A DNA stretch of 64,000 nucleotides, taken from positions 1 to 64,000 of the forward strand of contig JBGOEJ010000009.1 in NCBI GenBank assembly GCA_041446545.1, read 5' to 3'. Shown here one piece after another: positions 52,957 through 62,006 of this stretch; the first letter of the stretch is position 1; each line of letters starts with the position of its first letter. The position numbers and the translations under genes were made by a program. The notes beneath the pieces were generated by a model that made no database searches, was not told the DNA's origin, and saw only the letters and a list, made by a program, of their open reading frames with translations. Origin of the DNA: Fervidibacter canadensis. Lineage in GTDB: Bacteria; Armatimonadota; Fervidibacteria; Fervidibacterales; Fervidibacteraceae.

Positions 52957-55785
52957 TCAGGGCGGTGGAAGCCGCTCCCGCCAGCGTCGCTGAAATCGCT
53001 CCACCGCTTCGTCAACGGGCACCAACGCCGATTGCGTCAAGGGGGCTTCGTTAGCGTCCAGCCACGCCAAAAACTTCTCTGCCTTGTCGCCCCGAACGAA
53101 ACGGGGAGGCGCTTCGGGCATCATCCAACTCAGCCACAACCGCAACTGACGCAGCCATCGGTAAGTCACCAACCGTTGCCGCCAAATTTCTTCGCCTTCT
53201 GCTAAAGCGCGCAATGCCTGCATAAGCGAAGGTGTCCGCAAGGCAGGGTGACTTTGCCCTTCCCGCAGTTGCGCTTCGGCGACCGCCAATTCAATGTCCC
53301 AAAGGGCTCCGTCGCTGTGCTTGAGGTCAAGGACTTCTCGGGGCAGGCGATGTTCTCTTCGGATGCGGGCGAGCAAATGCGTCAGTTCCGTCCAATGCGA
53401 TTCGTCCAACCCGCGAGCGTAAAGGCGCCGCTCTACGAAGTGGGCGACGCTTTGCCCTAACCGCCAATTGCCAGCGGCAGGGCGAAGGCGCGTCCATGCC
53501 AACGCCATCCACGCTTCAAAGCGCCCTTCAGAAAAATCGCGCCAAGTGTTAAGGTCGCTGCTGAGCGCCCCTTCCTGTCCCGTCGGGCGAAGGCGCAAGT
53601 CCAAGCGGTAGGCGATGCCTTCTTCAGTAGCGTCAGCGAGCAACGAACGCAACTGGCGCACTTGATGTTCGCAAGTTTGTTGGTCGCCCTCGTGAACGAA
53701 GGCGACATCCAAATCCGAACCGAAATGCAACTCGCTGCTTCCCCATCCGCCCAACGCTAAGAGAGCAAGGGTTGACGAAGCGTTTAAAAGGTGAAGGGCA
53801 GCGTCGGCGAGGGCATCGGCAAGGTGGGCAAGGGCTTGACCGATGGCTTCGGCGTCAGCCAAACGGCAAAGGTGCAGCAATCCCAAATGCAAACAAAACC
53901 GCCCTTTGAGCCGACGCAACAGGTTCATGACCATCCGTCGCTCACTAAGAGAGGGCAGAGGGTGCAACGCCGCTTCAACGGCGGAGCGGATTTGTTCGGC
54001 AGTGGGCAGCGGAGGCGTCGTGCCTGTTAACCAACTTTCCAAAGTTTCAGGATGGCGTCGGGCGAGTTGGCACAAAGGTTCGCTCAAACTGGCGACGAGG
54101 GCGATGGCTCGCAAGGCTAAAGGATTGGTGCTCAAACTGTCAAGGACGCTTGGGCGCGGTCCCATCCCAGCAATCAAACCCTCCAACCGCACCAAAGCGG
54201 TGTCGGGGTCGGGCGTTCGGGCGAGGGCATCCAGCACCAATGGCAACACCCGAAGGATGCGGACGCGCTCTTGCCAACGCAAAGTGGAGGTCGCTTCACC
54301 GTGCACGAGGCGGAAAAGGCGCCGCTTTGCTTCCTGCGGTTGAGCGAAACCGTAACCTTGCATCTTTGTCGCATCCGCTTCCAACCCGCTGACGATGCTC
54401 AACAGGACGCTCATTTGCTCAGAGACGCCCAGCGCCTTTGCCAGTTCCGCTGTGACCGACTCGTAAACCATCCGCACTCCTTGGGTTCGCCGCTCAAACC
54501 CTTGGAGCAACTTTTTTCCGTCGGGCAAATTTAGGCACCGTGCCAATCGGTTCAACTCCCGCTCATCGGTCGGCAAGGTTTGCATCGGCAAATCCTCAGC
54601 GATTTGGAGCAAGTGTTCCAAGCGGCGTAAAAAGAGGTAGCCTTCCTTCAGCGTGACGAATTCGTCGTCGGTTAAAAGGTTGTGACGATGCAACCGCTCC
54701 AACGCCGTCAAAGTGTCGCGGACAGAAAGGTCGGGGAAGGTGGGAGCAAAGGCGAGTTGCAAAAACTGGGCGGTCATCTCCACATCGCGGATGCCCCCCA
54801 AGCCGTGCTTGACAGCGCCGTCAGCAGCGAAGGTGGCTTCGGTGCGGGCTTTCACCCGCAACAGCCACGCCAACTCTTCGGCTTGTAACGGTTCGCCGAA
54901 GACAAAGGCATGACGGAAAGTTTCAAAGCGTTGCGCCAACTTCTCGTCGCCCGCTATCGCTCGGGCTTTCAGCAACGCCAACCGTTCCGTCGGTTCGGCG
55001 TGGGTTTCGTAGTAAGCGAAGGCGGCTTCCAGCGACAAGGTGAGCGGACCTGTCGTCCCGTAAGGACGCAACCGCAAATCCACGCGGTAGAGGCGTCCAT
55101 AGGCGGTGACTTCTGTCAGCGCTGTCACAAACTTTCGCACCCATCGTTCGGCGGCGGATGGGTCGCCGTCGTGAAAAACGGCAAGGTCAATGTCGGAACT
55201 GTAGTTGAGTTCGCCCGCTCCCAGTTTACCGAAGGCGACGACGAACGGGCGAAAGTTTTGAGGGGGCATCAATGTCACGACGGCGTTGACGAGGGCTTCC
55301 GCGAGGTCAGAAAGTTCCCGCGTGACGGTCGGCACATCCATCAGTCCAAGCAAGTCGGCGGCAATCAGCCGCACCATCTCACGGCGGCGGAAACGCCGCA
55401 GGGCATCTAACTGGCTCGCCAGCGTTTTAAAAGGGGCGATGGCATCGTTCAATTCAGCCCGCAATTGAGCCAATCCCTTCGGTTGCGCCAACCGAGAGCG
55501 TTCGGCGAGCAAGGGCAAATATTCGGGATGCAAAGTCAAGGTGCGCGCCGCAAAATGGCTGCCGCTGAGGACAACGAGCAGCGCTTCCAAAGTCGCCGGG
55601 TCATCCGCAAGGTAGGAGAGCAAAGCAGTGGGGTTGCTCGCCGCTTCGGCAAGGTGCAAGAGGGCGTTCAAAGCGCCTTCGGGGTCGGGCGCAGCGTCCA
55701 ACGCCATCGCCAGCAAAGTTTTGAAACGCTCCCGCAGCCCATCGGGCAAAAAGGAGAGTAACTTTTCTGTCAAGCGACGCTCCAT
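52957..55785 (-). CDS. glnE: Glutamine synthetase adenylyltransferase/deadenylylase
   Basis: A 942-residue bifunctional enzyme that adds or removes AMP on glutamine synthetase according to nitrogen status. Two nucleotidyltransferase domains are visible: VAFGKLGAGELNYSSDIDLA VFHDGD in the N-terminal half and GWGSSELHFGSDLDVAFVHE in the C-terminal half, each with the G-S/E-D-x-D metal motif. Flanking stretches (FRRREMVRLIAADLLGLMDV, GGIRDVEMTAQFLQLAFAP) fit the family. The ATG at 55785 is preferred; a GTG at 55797 is in frame upstream. No glnA or glnB lies nearby. Confidence 0.93.
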   Translation of the reverse strand: MERRLTEKLLSFLPDGLRERFKTLLAMALDAAPDPEGALNALLHLAEAASNPTALLSYLADDPATLEALLVVLSGSHFAARTLTLHPEYLPLLAERSRLAQPKGLAQLRAELNDAIAPFKTLASQLDALRRFRRREMVRLIAADLLGLMDVPTVTRELSDLAEALVNAVVTLMPPQNFRPFVVAFGKLGAGELNYSSDIDLAVFHDGDPSAAERWVRKFVTALTEVTAYGRLYRVDLRLRPYGTTGPLTLSLEAAFAYYETHAEPTERLALLKARAIAGDEKLAQRFETFRHAFVFGEPLQAEELAWLLRVKARTEATFAADGAVKHGLGGIRDVEMTAQFLQLAFAPTFPDLSVRDTLTALERLHRHNLLTDDEFVTLKEGYLFLRRLEHLLQIAEDLPMQTLPTDERELNRLARCLNLPDGKKLLQGFERRTQGVRMVYESVTAELAKALGVSEQMSVLLSIVSGLEADATKMQGYGFAQPQEAKRRLFRLVHGEATSTLRWQERVRILRVLPLVLDALARTPDPDTALVRLEGLIAGMGPRPSVLDSLSTNPLALRAIALVASLSEPLCQLARRHPETLESWLTGTTPPLPTAEQIRSAVEAALHPLPSLSERRMVMNLLRRLKGRFCLHLGLLHLCRLADAEAIGQALAHLADALADAALHLLNASSTLALLALGGWGSSELHFGSDLDVAFVHEGDQQTCEHQVRQLRSLLADATEEGIAYRLDLRLRPTGQEGALSSDLNTWRDFSEGRFEAWMALAWTRLRPAAGNWRLGQSVAHFVERRLYARGLDESHWTELTHLLARIRREHRLPREVLDLKHSDGALWDIELAVAEAQLREGQSHPALRTPSLMQALRALAEGEEIWRQRLVTYRWLRQLRLWLSWMMPEAPPRFVRGDKAEKFLAWLDANEAPLTQSALVPVDEAVERFQRRWRERLPPP

Positions 55786-55950
55786 CGCCTTCGTCACCTT
55801 CGGGCATTGTAACGCTGAAGGGAAGGGAGAGGTGACGGGAAATGGCGGGAAGGGGCATCAACGCCGAGGGAAACTTCGCACTGGTGGGCAAGAGAGCCGT
55901 TATCATTCGGGTGGTCTTGGGACGCATCACGACGAAGGAAGGTGATGAGC

Positions 55951-56613
55951 ATGGCGTTCCCACAGCGCCTTTGGGAGAGCATCGGCGATGTCTTTGCTCG
56001 CATCCTTGCCCATCCGTTCCTGACGGGGCTAACGGATGGGACTTTGGACGAAGAAGCCTTCCGCTTCTATGTCGTTCAGGATGCCCTTTACCTGCGGGAC
56101 TTTGCTCGCGGGCTTTCGGTGTTGGCGGCGAAAGCGCCTGAGGATGATTGGTTGGTGATGTTCTGCGAGCATGCCAAGACCGCCATCGTCGTGGAGCGGG
56201 CATTGCACGAAAGTTTCTTCCGCACTTGGGACATGAGCGCCGAGCAAGTTTATGCGACGCCGATGGCGCCGACGAACCTGCTTTACACGAGTTACCTTTT
56301 GCGGGTCGCTTACGAGCGTCCCTTTTACGAGGGTGTCGCCGCTTTCCTGCCCTGCTACTGGATTTACTGGGAAGTCGGCAAAGCGCTGGAGCAAAAAGGG
56401 TCGCCCAACCCGTTGTATCGCCGCTGGATTGACACTTACGCCAGCGCCGAGTTTGAGCAAGTCGTTCGGCAAGTCTTGGCGGTCACTGACCACATCGCCG
56501 AAGGATTGACCGAAGGGCAGCGGCAAGGGATGCAGCAACATTTCATCACGACCAGCCGCTTTGAGTGGCTGTTTTGGGACATGGCGTATCGGCAGGAACG
56601 ATGGGCAATTTGA
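55951..56613 (+). CDS. tenA: TenA family thiaminase/aminopyrimidine aminohydrolase
   Basis: A 220-residue all-helical enzyme that salvages thiamine breakdown products. The family pattern is clear: PFLTGLTDGTLDEEAFRFYV, QDALYLRDFARGLSVLAAKA, AAFLPCYWIYWEVGKAL with the active-site Cys, and FEWLFWDMAY with the conserved Glu. The ATG at 55951 has AAGGAAGG about 9 bases upstream. No thiamine riboswitch is seen. A kdsC-like gene follows 20 bases later. Confidence 0.93.
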   Translation: MAFPQRLWESIGDVFARILAHPFLTGLTDGTLDEEAFRFYVVQDALYLRDFARGLSVLAAKAPEDDWLVMFCEHAKTAIVVERALHESFFRTWDMSAEQVYATPMAPTNLLYTSYLLRVAYERPFYEGVAAFLPCYWIYWEVGKALEQKGSPNPLYRRWIDTYASAEFEQVVRQVLAVTDHIAEGLTEGQRQGMQQHFITTSRFEWLFWDMAYRQERWAI

Positions 56614-56633
56614 GCGGAAAGGAGCGATGGGAA

Positions 56634-57191
56634 TTGCCTTGGACTGGACGACCGCTCATGGGTGCGGGTTTGAAAGGCATTCGGTTGCTGGTGATGGATG
56701 TGGACGGGGTTTTGACGGGCGGCGAAATTGCCCTCCTCAGCAATGGCGAGGAGATGCGCTTGTTCAACTCGCAAGATGGTGTCGGACTAATGGTGGCGCA
56801 TTTGGCAGGGTTACAGACGGCCCTGATCACAGGGCGGGCGACGGAAGCCGTCCGAAAGCGCGCCGAAGAAGTCCGCATCACCCATCTGGTCATGGGCACT
56901 TTTCAGAAACTGCCACCTTTGCAAGAGTTGTGCGGGCAACTGGGCTTGACATTGGATGCCGTCGCTTACATCGGCGACGATGTGCCTGACATCCCGCCGA
57001 TGAAACGGGTCGGATTTGCCGTCGCCGTCGCCAATGCGGTGGACGAGGTGAAACGCATTGCCCATTACATCACCCAACGGCGGGGAGGCGAAGGCGCCGT
57101 TCGGGAGGTCGTGGAGTTGATTTTGAAGGCACAAGGCAAATGGGAAACGACGGTCGGCAACTTCATCGGCGATGCCGATTGGATGCGCTGA
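56634..57191 (+). CDS. KdsC-like HAD phosphatase (KDO-8-phosphate phosphatase family)
   Basis: A 185-residue protein of the KdsC/YrbI group, which removes phosphate from KDO-8-P for lipopolysaccharide. Motifs: VMDVDGVLTGGEIALLSNGE, GLMVAHLAGLQTALITGRAT, VMGTFQKLPPLQ, and YIGDDVPDIPPMKRVG. I prefer the TTG at 56634 (AAAGGAG 9 bases upstream); ATG 56601 lies inside tenA and ATG 56658 lacks a good site. If the assignment is right, the cells make an outer membrane with KDO or a related 8/9-carbon sugar acid. Confidence 0.85.
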   Translation: MPWTGRPLMGAGLKGIRLLVMDVDGVLTGGEIALLSNGEEMRLFNSQDGVGLMVAHLAGLQTALITGRATEAVRKRAEEVRITHLVMGTFQKLPPLQELCGQLGLTLDAVAYIGDDVPDIPPMKRVGFAVAVANAVDEVKRIAHYITQRRGGEGAVREVVELILKAQGKWETTVGNFIGDADWMR

Positions 57192-57215
57192 CGATGCCCT
57201 TTCGTCACCGCCCAA

Positions 57216-58394
57216 TCACTCAGGCACGGGTCGGATTTCGGCGATGGTCATCTCGTAAAGGGTTCGCTTTTTGTCACGGGCACGGGCTCGGACGATGTAT
57301 TGGTCGCGCCCGACTTTTCGGTAACTTTCCAGCATATTGCCCGCAAAGGCGCTGAGGATGCGTTCTTTCTCCTTGGGATGCAAACCGGTCAACTCCTGCA
57401 AGGTGACGGGGTTGAGGTAGTCGGGAACTTCATTGAGGCTTTCCAGATGAATGCGCAGTCGCCGTAAGGCTTCCATGCAAGCGGTGCGGCGGGCAAAATC
57501 GGTGGACGCATAACTCCATCCGCCCGGTGCTAAACCGAGGATTTGCAAGAAGGGGTCAAGAAGGTTTGTCAAGCCCCACTCAATGCGCTGCAGCCAGTGA
57601 GGGGGTTGCTCAAAGCGACGCAAAGAAGCGACTTGAGCGAACAGGAAGCGCTGGACTTCAGGCGGTAAAGGCGCAGCCCCTGCCAATTGGTAACCGCTGG
57701 CGCTGGCGGCTTGCCCTGGTTGTGACGGGGTTTCGGCGATAGGTGTTCGGAAACGCACCGACCCTTCCACGACTTGCACGAGGGTTTGTTGGTTGGCAGG
57801 GTCGTAGACCACACGGAAAGCAGTTCCTCGCACGGCAGCGACCGCTGTCGGCGTGCAAACCGCCGCTTGCGAACGCGCCCCAAAAAACTGGGAGACATAG
57901 GCGATGGCGGAGCCGAAACGCACCATGAAGGAACGATCCCGCATGCCGCCTCGGGCAAAATCCAACAACCGCACTTCCAATTCGGTGTTGGGTTCTAACT
58001 GGACGGCACTGCCATCGGGGAAGACGAGGGTGGCGCTACTTTGCTGTCCCGTTCGCACCAAATCTTTATCGTGCAATGCCATGTTGGGTTCGGCGACGAC
58101 CCATTGACCTTTATCGTGAGGCAACACTTGGACATTGCCCGTGAAAGCCACCAAGGTCGCTTTGAACTCCTTGCTCTCCCGCCGAATGCCGTCAGCGATA
58201 AGCACGATTAAGAGGACGAGGGCGAGCGGGATAAGGGTTTTTGCCCATCCAGGCATCGCCCGCAGCCAACCGAAATAATCACGGCGGCGTTTAAGCCGTT
58301 CCTTTCGTCGTTGCTCCCGCTCGGCTTGCTGAACGAGTTCCACCAACAACTCCGCATCGCTTTTAGGCTTGTTCTTGGTGGACCGCCGCCACAT
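57216..58394 (-). CDS. FecR domain protein with one membrane helix
   Basis: A 392-residue protein: a basic coiled N-terminus (VQQAEREQRRKERLKRRRDY), one membrane helix (TLIPLALVLLIVLIADGI), then a FecR domain (ATLVAFTGNVQVLPHDKGQW, MALHDKDLVRTGQQSSATLV, GSAVQLEPNTELEV, TAVAAVRGTAFRVVYD, VVEGSVRF) and a C-terminal helix-hairpin region (LQELTGLHPKEKERILSAFA). FecR domains sense periplasmic signals. It overlaps the end of the CHASE2-cyclase gene, and this pairing is frequent, so the two act together at the inner membrane. Confidence 0.88.
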   Translation of the reverse strand: MWRRSTKNKPKSDAELLVELVQQAEREQRRKERLKRRRDYFGWLRAMPGWAKTLIPLALVLLIVLIADGIRRESKEFKATLVAFTGNVQVLPHDKGQWVVAEPNMALHDKDLVRTGQQSSATLVFPDGSAVQLEPNTELEVRLLDFARGGMRDRSFMVRFGSAIAYVSQFFGARSQAAVCTPTAVAAVRGTAFRVVYDPANQQTLVQVVEGSVRFRTPIAETPSQPGQAASASGYQLAGAAPLPPEVQRFLFAQVASLRRFEQPPHWLQRIEWGLTNLLDPFLQILGLAPGGWSYASTDFARRTACMEALRRLRIHLESLNEVPDYLNPVTLQELTGLHPKEKERILSAFAGNMLESYRKVGRDQYIVRARARDKKRTLYEMTIAEIRPVPE

Positions 58395-60300
58395 CGCTTT
58401 TCACCTCCTGATGGGTTTCAAGACGGCGGACAGCGAAGACGCGAACAGGTTGTTCACGCCCTCGCACATTGACCGTGCCCAAATCGTCAAAGACGACCCT
58501 TTCACCCAACGCCGCCATCGCTTCCTGCCGCACCTCATCGCTGACAAGCAACGGGACTTTGAAATCCTTCGTCATCGTTTGGAGGCGGGATGCCAAGTTG
58601 ACGGTATCGCCTAAAGCGGTGTATTGCACCCGTTGAGGCGTCCCGATGTTCCCGACGATGGCTTCGCCGACATGGATGCCGATGCCGATGCGGAAGGTCG
58701 GCAACCCTTCCGCTTGCCAACCCTCATTGAGCCGCTTGAGCCGTTCCAACATCTCCAACGCAGTCAAGACCGCCAAGGCGCTGACATTGGCATCATCGGA
58801 CAAAAAGGGACCGAAAAGCGCCATCACGGCGTCGCCGATGAACTTGTCCAAGACACCCCGATGGCGCTGCACGGCATCGGTCATCTCTGTCAGATACTCC
58901 CGCATCTGTCGGACGACCAACTCAGGCGGGTTTTGCTCGGCGTAAGAGGTGAAGCCACGAACATCGGAGAACAAAACGGCAACGCGTCGGCGCGTCCCTT
59001 CTTGATGGGCGATTTCTGGGTTGCGGACAATTTCTTCCACGACTTCGGGGGCGACATAGAGGGCGAACATTTGGCGAATTTGTCGCTTCTGGGCTTCTTC
59101 CTCGGCTAACCGTTGTAAGCCCATCAACAGCGTCGCACTTAACCAGCCCACCAGTGGCACTCCCCATGCGGGCAACCACTGCTTCCACCAAAATGCTACT
59201 TCCATGCCAGCGATGACGATGAAGAGGGTCGCAAGAGCACCCACCGTCGCTGTCTTGACAGGAAAGCGGGTGTAAAGGACTAAAGGTGCGCCGAGGGCGA
59301 GCAAAACGAACAGCCATTGCAATGTCAAAGGAAGAGGACGGGCAGGTGGCAAGAAAAGCAAGTTGGCGAGAATTTCTGCGTTCAACTCCACACCTCGCAA
59401 TCCGTTGTCAAGGGGCGTCGGTCGGATATCCGTCGTTCCCGTCGCCGTCTCGCCGACGAGGATGATCTTGCCCGCAAATTTTTCGGGAGGCATCGTCAAG
59501 GCGTCGGCGAAACTGACCGTGGGGACGGGTGAACCGAGCCCAACATACTGGTCGCCTCTTCGGGCGATGGGACGAAGCCAAAGGACGCCCTTGTCTAACC
59601 TTTCAGCAGCAAGGGACAAGGGACGCAGGGCGCGGGACGAGAGAGGGTAAATGCCTTGAGCGACGCAAGCGATGGCGAGGGTGAAGTGGGGCAGCAGCCG
59701 TCCCTCTTCTGTCACTCGCAACAAAACGGGCGAACGATAAATCCCGTCAGGGTCGGCGTTGACATCGGCATAACCGAGGGCACATGCCGCATCCATCAGA
59801 GAAGGGATGGGAGGCTGAAAAGTGGCGGAGTAAGCGAGGGGCAAAGGCAAGTTGTCCACCTTTGGGAACTTCGCCATCAGGTGGCGGGTGACGGCTTGCT
59901 CTCTTGCCGACAAGGTTCGCCCTTGCCATTGATGGAAAGGCAAAACGACCCGCCCATGACGGCGGATGGCGTGGGCAAATTCGGCATCGCCTTGCGGGTC
60001 CCGCTCGTCGGGTTCAGCGAACAAAATGTCAATCCCGACGGCTTTCGCTTGCTGAAGGCGACGGAGCAATTCGGCATAACGCCTTCGCGACCAGTAACGC
60101 AAGCGACCGAACTTTTGAAGGGTCTTATCGTCAATGGCAACGACGAGGATGTCTTGAGGAAAGGGTGTCGGACGGACGAGGGCTTGCCAGCGCCAGTGGG
60201 CATCATTCAACCAACGGGTCAAACCGGCAGTGACACCCCACCAATTCAGCAACGCCATCGCCAGAAAAACGCCGACCAACCCACGCTGCCAAGGAGGCAT
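58363..60300 (-). CDS. CHASE2 domain adenylate/guanylate cyclase
   Basis: A 645-residue membrane enzyme. N-terminal membrane helix, extracytoplasmic CHASE2 sensor (about 30-330, DILVVAIDDKTLQKFGRLRY, GKIILVGETATGTTDIRPTP), three membrane helices (about 335-400), and a class III cyclase (from about 435): VAVLFSDVRGFTSYAEQNPP, DKFIGDAVMALFG, and ALGDTVNLASRLQTM hold the two metal Asp residues and the transition-state Asn/Arg. It would make cAMP or cGMP on receiving an external signal. Its stop overlaps the fecR start by 32 bases. Residues encoded by 59611-59646 (SSRALRPLSLA) come from a heptad repeat. Confidence 0.92.
   Translation of the reverse strand: MPPWQRGLVGVFLAMALLNWWGVTAGLTRWLNDAHWRWQALVRPTPFPQDILVVAIDDKTLQKFGRLRYWSRRRYAELLRRLQQAKAVGIDILFAEPDERDPQGDAEFAHAIRRHGRVVLPFHQWQGRTLSAREQAVTRHLMAKFPKVDNLPLPLAYSATFQPPIPSLMDAACALGYADVNADPDGIYRSPVLLRVTEEGRLLPHFTLAIACVAQGIYPLSSRALRPLSLAAERLDKGVLWLRPIARRGDQYVGLGSPVPTVSFADALTMPPEKFAGKIILVGETATGTTDIRPTPLDNGLRGVELNAEILANLLFLPPARPLPLTLQWLFVLLALGAPLVLYTRFPVKTATVGALATLFIVIAGMEVAFWWKQWLPAWGVPLVGWLSATLLMGLQRLAEEEAQKRQIRQMFALYVAPEVVEEIVRNPEIAHQEGTRRRVAVLFSDVRGFTSYAEQNPPELVVRQMREYLTEMTDAVQRHRGVLDKFIGDAVMALFGPFLSDDANVSALAVLTALEMLERLKRLNEGWQAEGLPTFRIGIGIHVGEAIVGNIGTPQRVQYTALGDTVNLASRLQTMTKDFKVPLLVSDEVRQEAMAALGERVVFDDLGTVNVRGREQPVRVFAVRRLETHQEVKSDVAAVHQEQA
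59611..59646. repeat. Heptanucleotide repeat block inside the CHASE2-cyclase gene
   Basis: Plus-strand units GGGACAA, GGGACGC, AGGGCGC, GGGACGA, GAGAGGG follow one another and resemble the blocks in glgB. They translate in the minus-strand gene as part of the CHASE2 domain. Confidence 0.6.
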
Positions 60301-60381
60301 CGTTCGTCACCTCATCGGGCACGCTGTCGCTTTTATGCCACAGTCAAGGCGAGTCTTTTGTGACCAAAGTCATCGGAGAGG

Positions 60382-60951
60382 TCAGCGTGGGGGCGGCAAG
60401 GGCTTGAACAAAATCTCGCCTCGCTCCTGCATCTCCCGCAGTTCGTCAGGCGTCACCGCCATCGTAGAGCCATCGGCAAACAAGAGCAGGATTTTTCCGT
60501 CATGGCGACCGGGAACGGGAATGTCGTCGCCTTTGCCGACAGCGTTGCGACGGCTCTGGCGCGTCTCGTAAATCAAGACGACTTTGCTTTGCGGATACAT
60601 TTCGGGATGCCAACGAGGAGTTTGATGCTCTTCGTCCCAAGCGTAAGCGTTCATGGCGTAACCGTAACCGCCTCGCCCTTCCAACTTAGGGCAATGGAAA
60701 ACGAAGCGGCGTTGACTGGGCGGGATGAACTCCTCCAACGCATCGCACCAATGATTGGGCGGCGGCAGCAGGTTGTCGGTGCGTTCCAAGTAAAGTTGCA
60801 GAGCCGCCGCCAATCGTCCCAACCGAGAAGCGCACAATTTTTCCAGTTGCTCTTCCTGCTGCTTTTGCAACCGAGGGCGCAGCACGACTAAGGTGACGCT
60901 CATCCCAACGATGGCGATGAAGATGAGGATGGCAGTTGCGACACCACGCAT
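60382..60951 (-). CDS. H-x9-DG protein without a prepilin cleavage site
   Basis: A 189-residue protein with an N-terminal membrane segment (MRGVATAILIFIAIVGMSVT) and the C-terminal H-x9-DG element HDGKILLLFADGSTMAV of DUF1559-type prepilins. It also has CPKLEGRGGYGYAMNAYAWD, matching the conserved GYGYN-like part of that family. But there is no GFTLIE signal, so it may be a membrane-anchored relative that is not processed as a pilin. It is followed by the CHASE2-cyclase gene on the same strand, about 80 bases on. Confidence 0.7.
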   Translation of the reverse strand: MRGVATAILIFIAIVGMSVTLVVLRPRLQKQQEEQLEKLCASRLGRLAAALQLYLERTDNLLPPPNHWCDALEEFIPPSQRRFVFHCPKLEGRGGYGYAMNAYAWDEEHQTPRWHPEMYPQSKVVLIYETRQSRRNAVGKGDDIPVPGRHDGKILLLFADGSTMAVTPDELREMQERGEILFKPLPPPR

Positions 60952-61005
60952 CGTCGGTCACCTCGTCCGTAAAATATGCGGCGGCAAAGCAAGGAGGCGA
61001 TAGGG

Positions 61006-61944
61006 ATGGCGTTCTTCGTGACCGAAAGTCAAGTCGTTAAGTTGCTGGACATGCCGACAGCGCTCGCTGCCGTTGAGGAAGTGATGCGGTTGCATGGGCA
61101 AGGGCGCGCTGTCAATCATCCTCGCCAGCGCGTCCGACGAGAAGGCGTCCTCTTGCACTGGATGGGCGCTGCCGTCCCTGAGTGGGGATTGACGGGCTTT
61201 AAGGTTTACACGCCTCAATCGGTGCTCTTTTTCCTTTACGGCGTCAACGGCGAATTGTTGATGGTGGCGGAAGCGGCAAGGTTAGGGCAAATCCGAACGG
61301 GCGCCGCATCGGGCGTCGCCACCCAGTTCATGGCGCGAAAGGATGCTACGGTCGTCGGCATAATCGGGGCAGGTTTTCAAGCCGAAACGCAATTGCTCGC
61401 CCTCTGTCAAGTGCGCCCTATTCAGAAAATCTTCGTCTTCAGCCGAACGGCTGAACGAAGGGAAACTTTTGCCCGAAGGATGAGCGACCAATTGGGCATT
61501 CCCGTCCTCGCCGTCGCTTCTGCCGAAGCAGCCGTCAAGGATGCTGACATCGTGGTGACCGTCACGACTTCCAAAGAACCTGTCTTGCTGGGAGCATGGC
61601 TAAAGGCAGGGATGCACATTAATGCCGTCGGAAGCAACGCCCTTGTGCGCCATGAGTTGGACACAGAAGCCGTTCGGCGCTGCCATCGCCTTGTCGTGGA
61701 CGATCGGGTGCAAGCCAAGATGGAATGTGGCGATTTGCTGATGGCGGCTGAAAAAGGCGACATAGCGTGGGATCGCTTGGTGGAGTTGGGCGAAGTCGTC
61801 GCAGGCAAAGTGGCAGGGCGCGAACGGGACGACGAAATCACCCTCTTTGAGTCGCAAGGCATCGCCCTTTGGGATTTGGCAGTCGGCAGGGTTGTCTACG
61901 AGCGGACAAAAGAGCAGGGCGTTGGCGATCCCTTGCCCTTTTGA
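61006..61944 (+). CDS. Ornithine cyclodeaminase/alanine dehydrogenase family protein
   Basis: A 312-residue NAD(P)-binding enzyme of the OCD/mu-crystallin family. The active-site region GAAVPEWGLTGFKVYTPQSV carries the conserved Lys (GFK), IRTGAASGVATQFMARKDAT is typical, and the Rossmann motif VVGIIGAGFQAETQLLAL follows. Members convert ornithine to proline or act on alanine and imines; the exact reaction cannot be told. AAGGAGG lies 9 bases before the ATG at 61006. Confidence 0.9.
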   Translation: MAFFVTESQVVKLLDMPTALAAVEEVMRLHGQGRAVNHPRQRVRREGVLLHWMGAAVPEWGLTGFKVYTPQSVLFFLYGVNGELLMVAEAARLGQIRTGAASGVATQFMARKDATVVGIIGAGFQAETQLLALCQVRPIQKIFVFSRTAERRETFARRMSDQLGIPVLAVASAEAAVKDADIVVTVTTSKEPVLLGAWLKAGMHINAVGSNALVRHELDTEAVRRCHRLVVDDRVQAKMECGDLLMAAEKGDIAWDRLVELGEVVAGKVAGRERDDEITLFESQGIALWDLAVGRVVYERTKEQGVGDPLPF

Positions 61945-61963
61945 GATTGAGGCGGGCTATAAT
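61933..61963 (+). promoter_or_regulatory. Candidate promoter for amrS
   Basis: A perfect TATAAT at 61958-61963 is preceded at 19 bases by TTGCCC (61933-61938), in the end of the preceding gene. The ATG of amrS is 43 bases further on. Confidence 0.5.
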
Positions 61964-62006
61964 TGCCGTCGGGCGTCGTCCAATGCCCCAAACGAGGTGA
62001 GCCACG

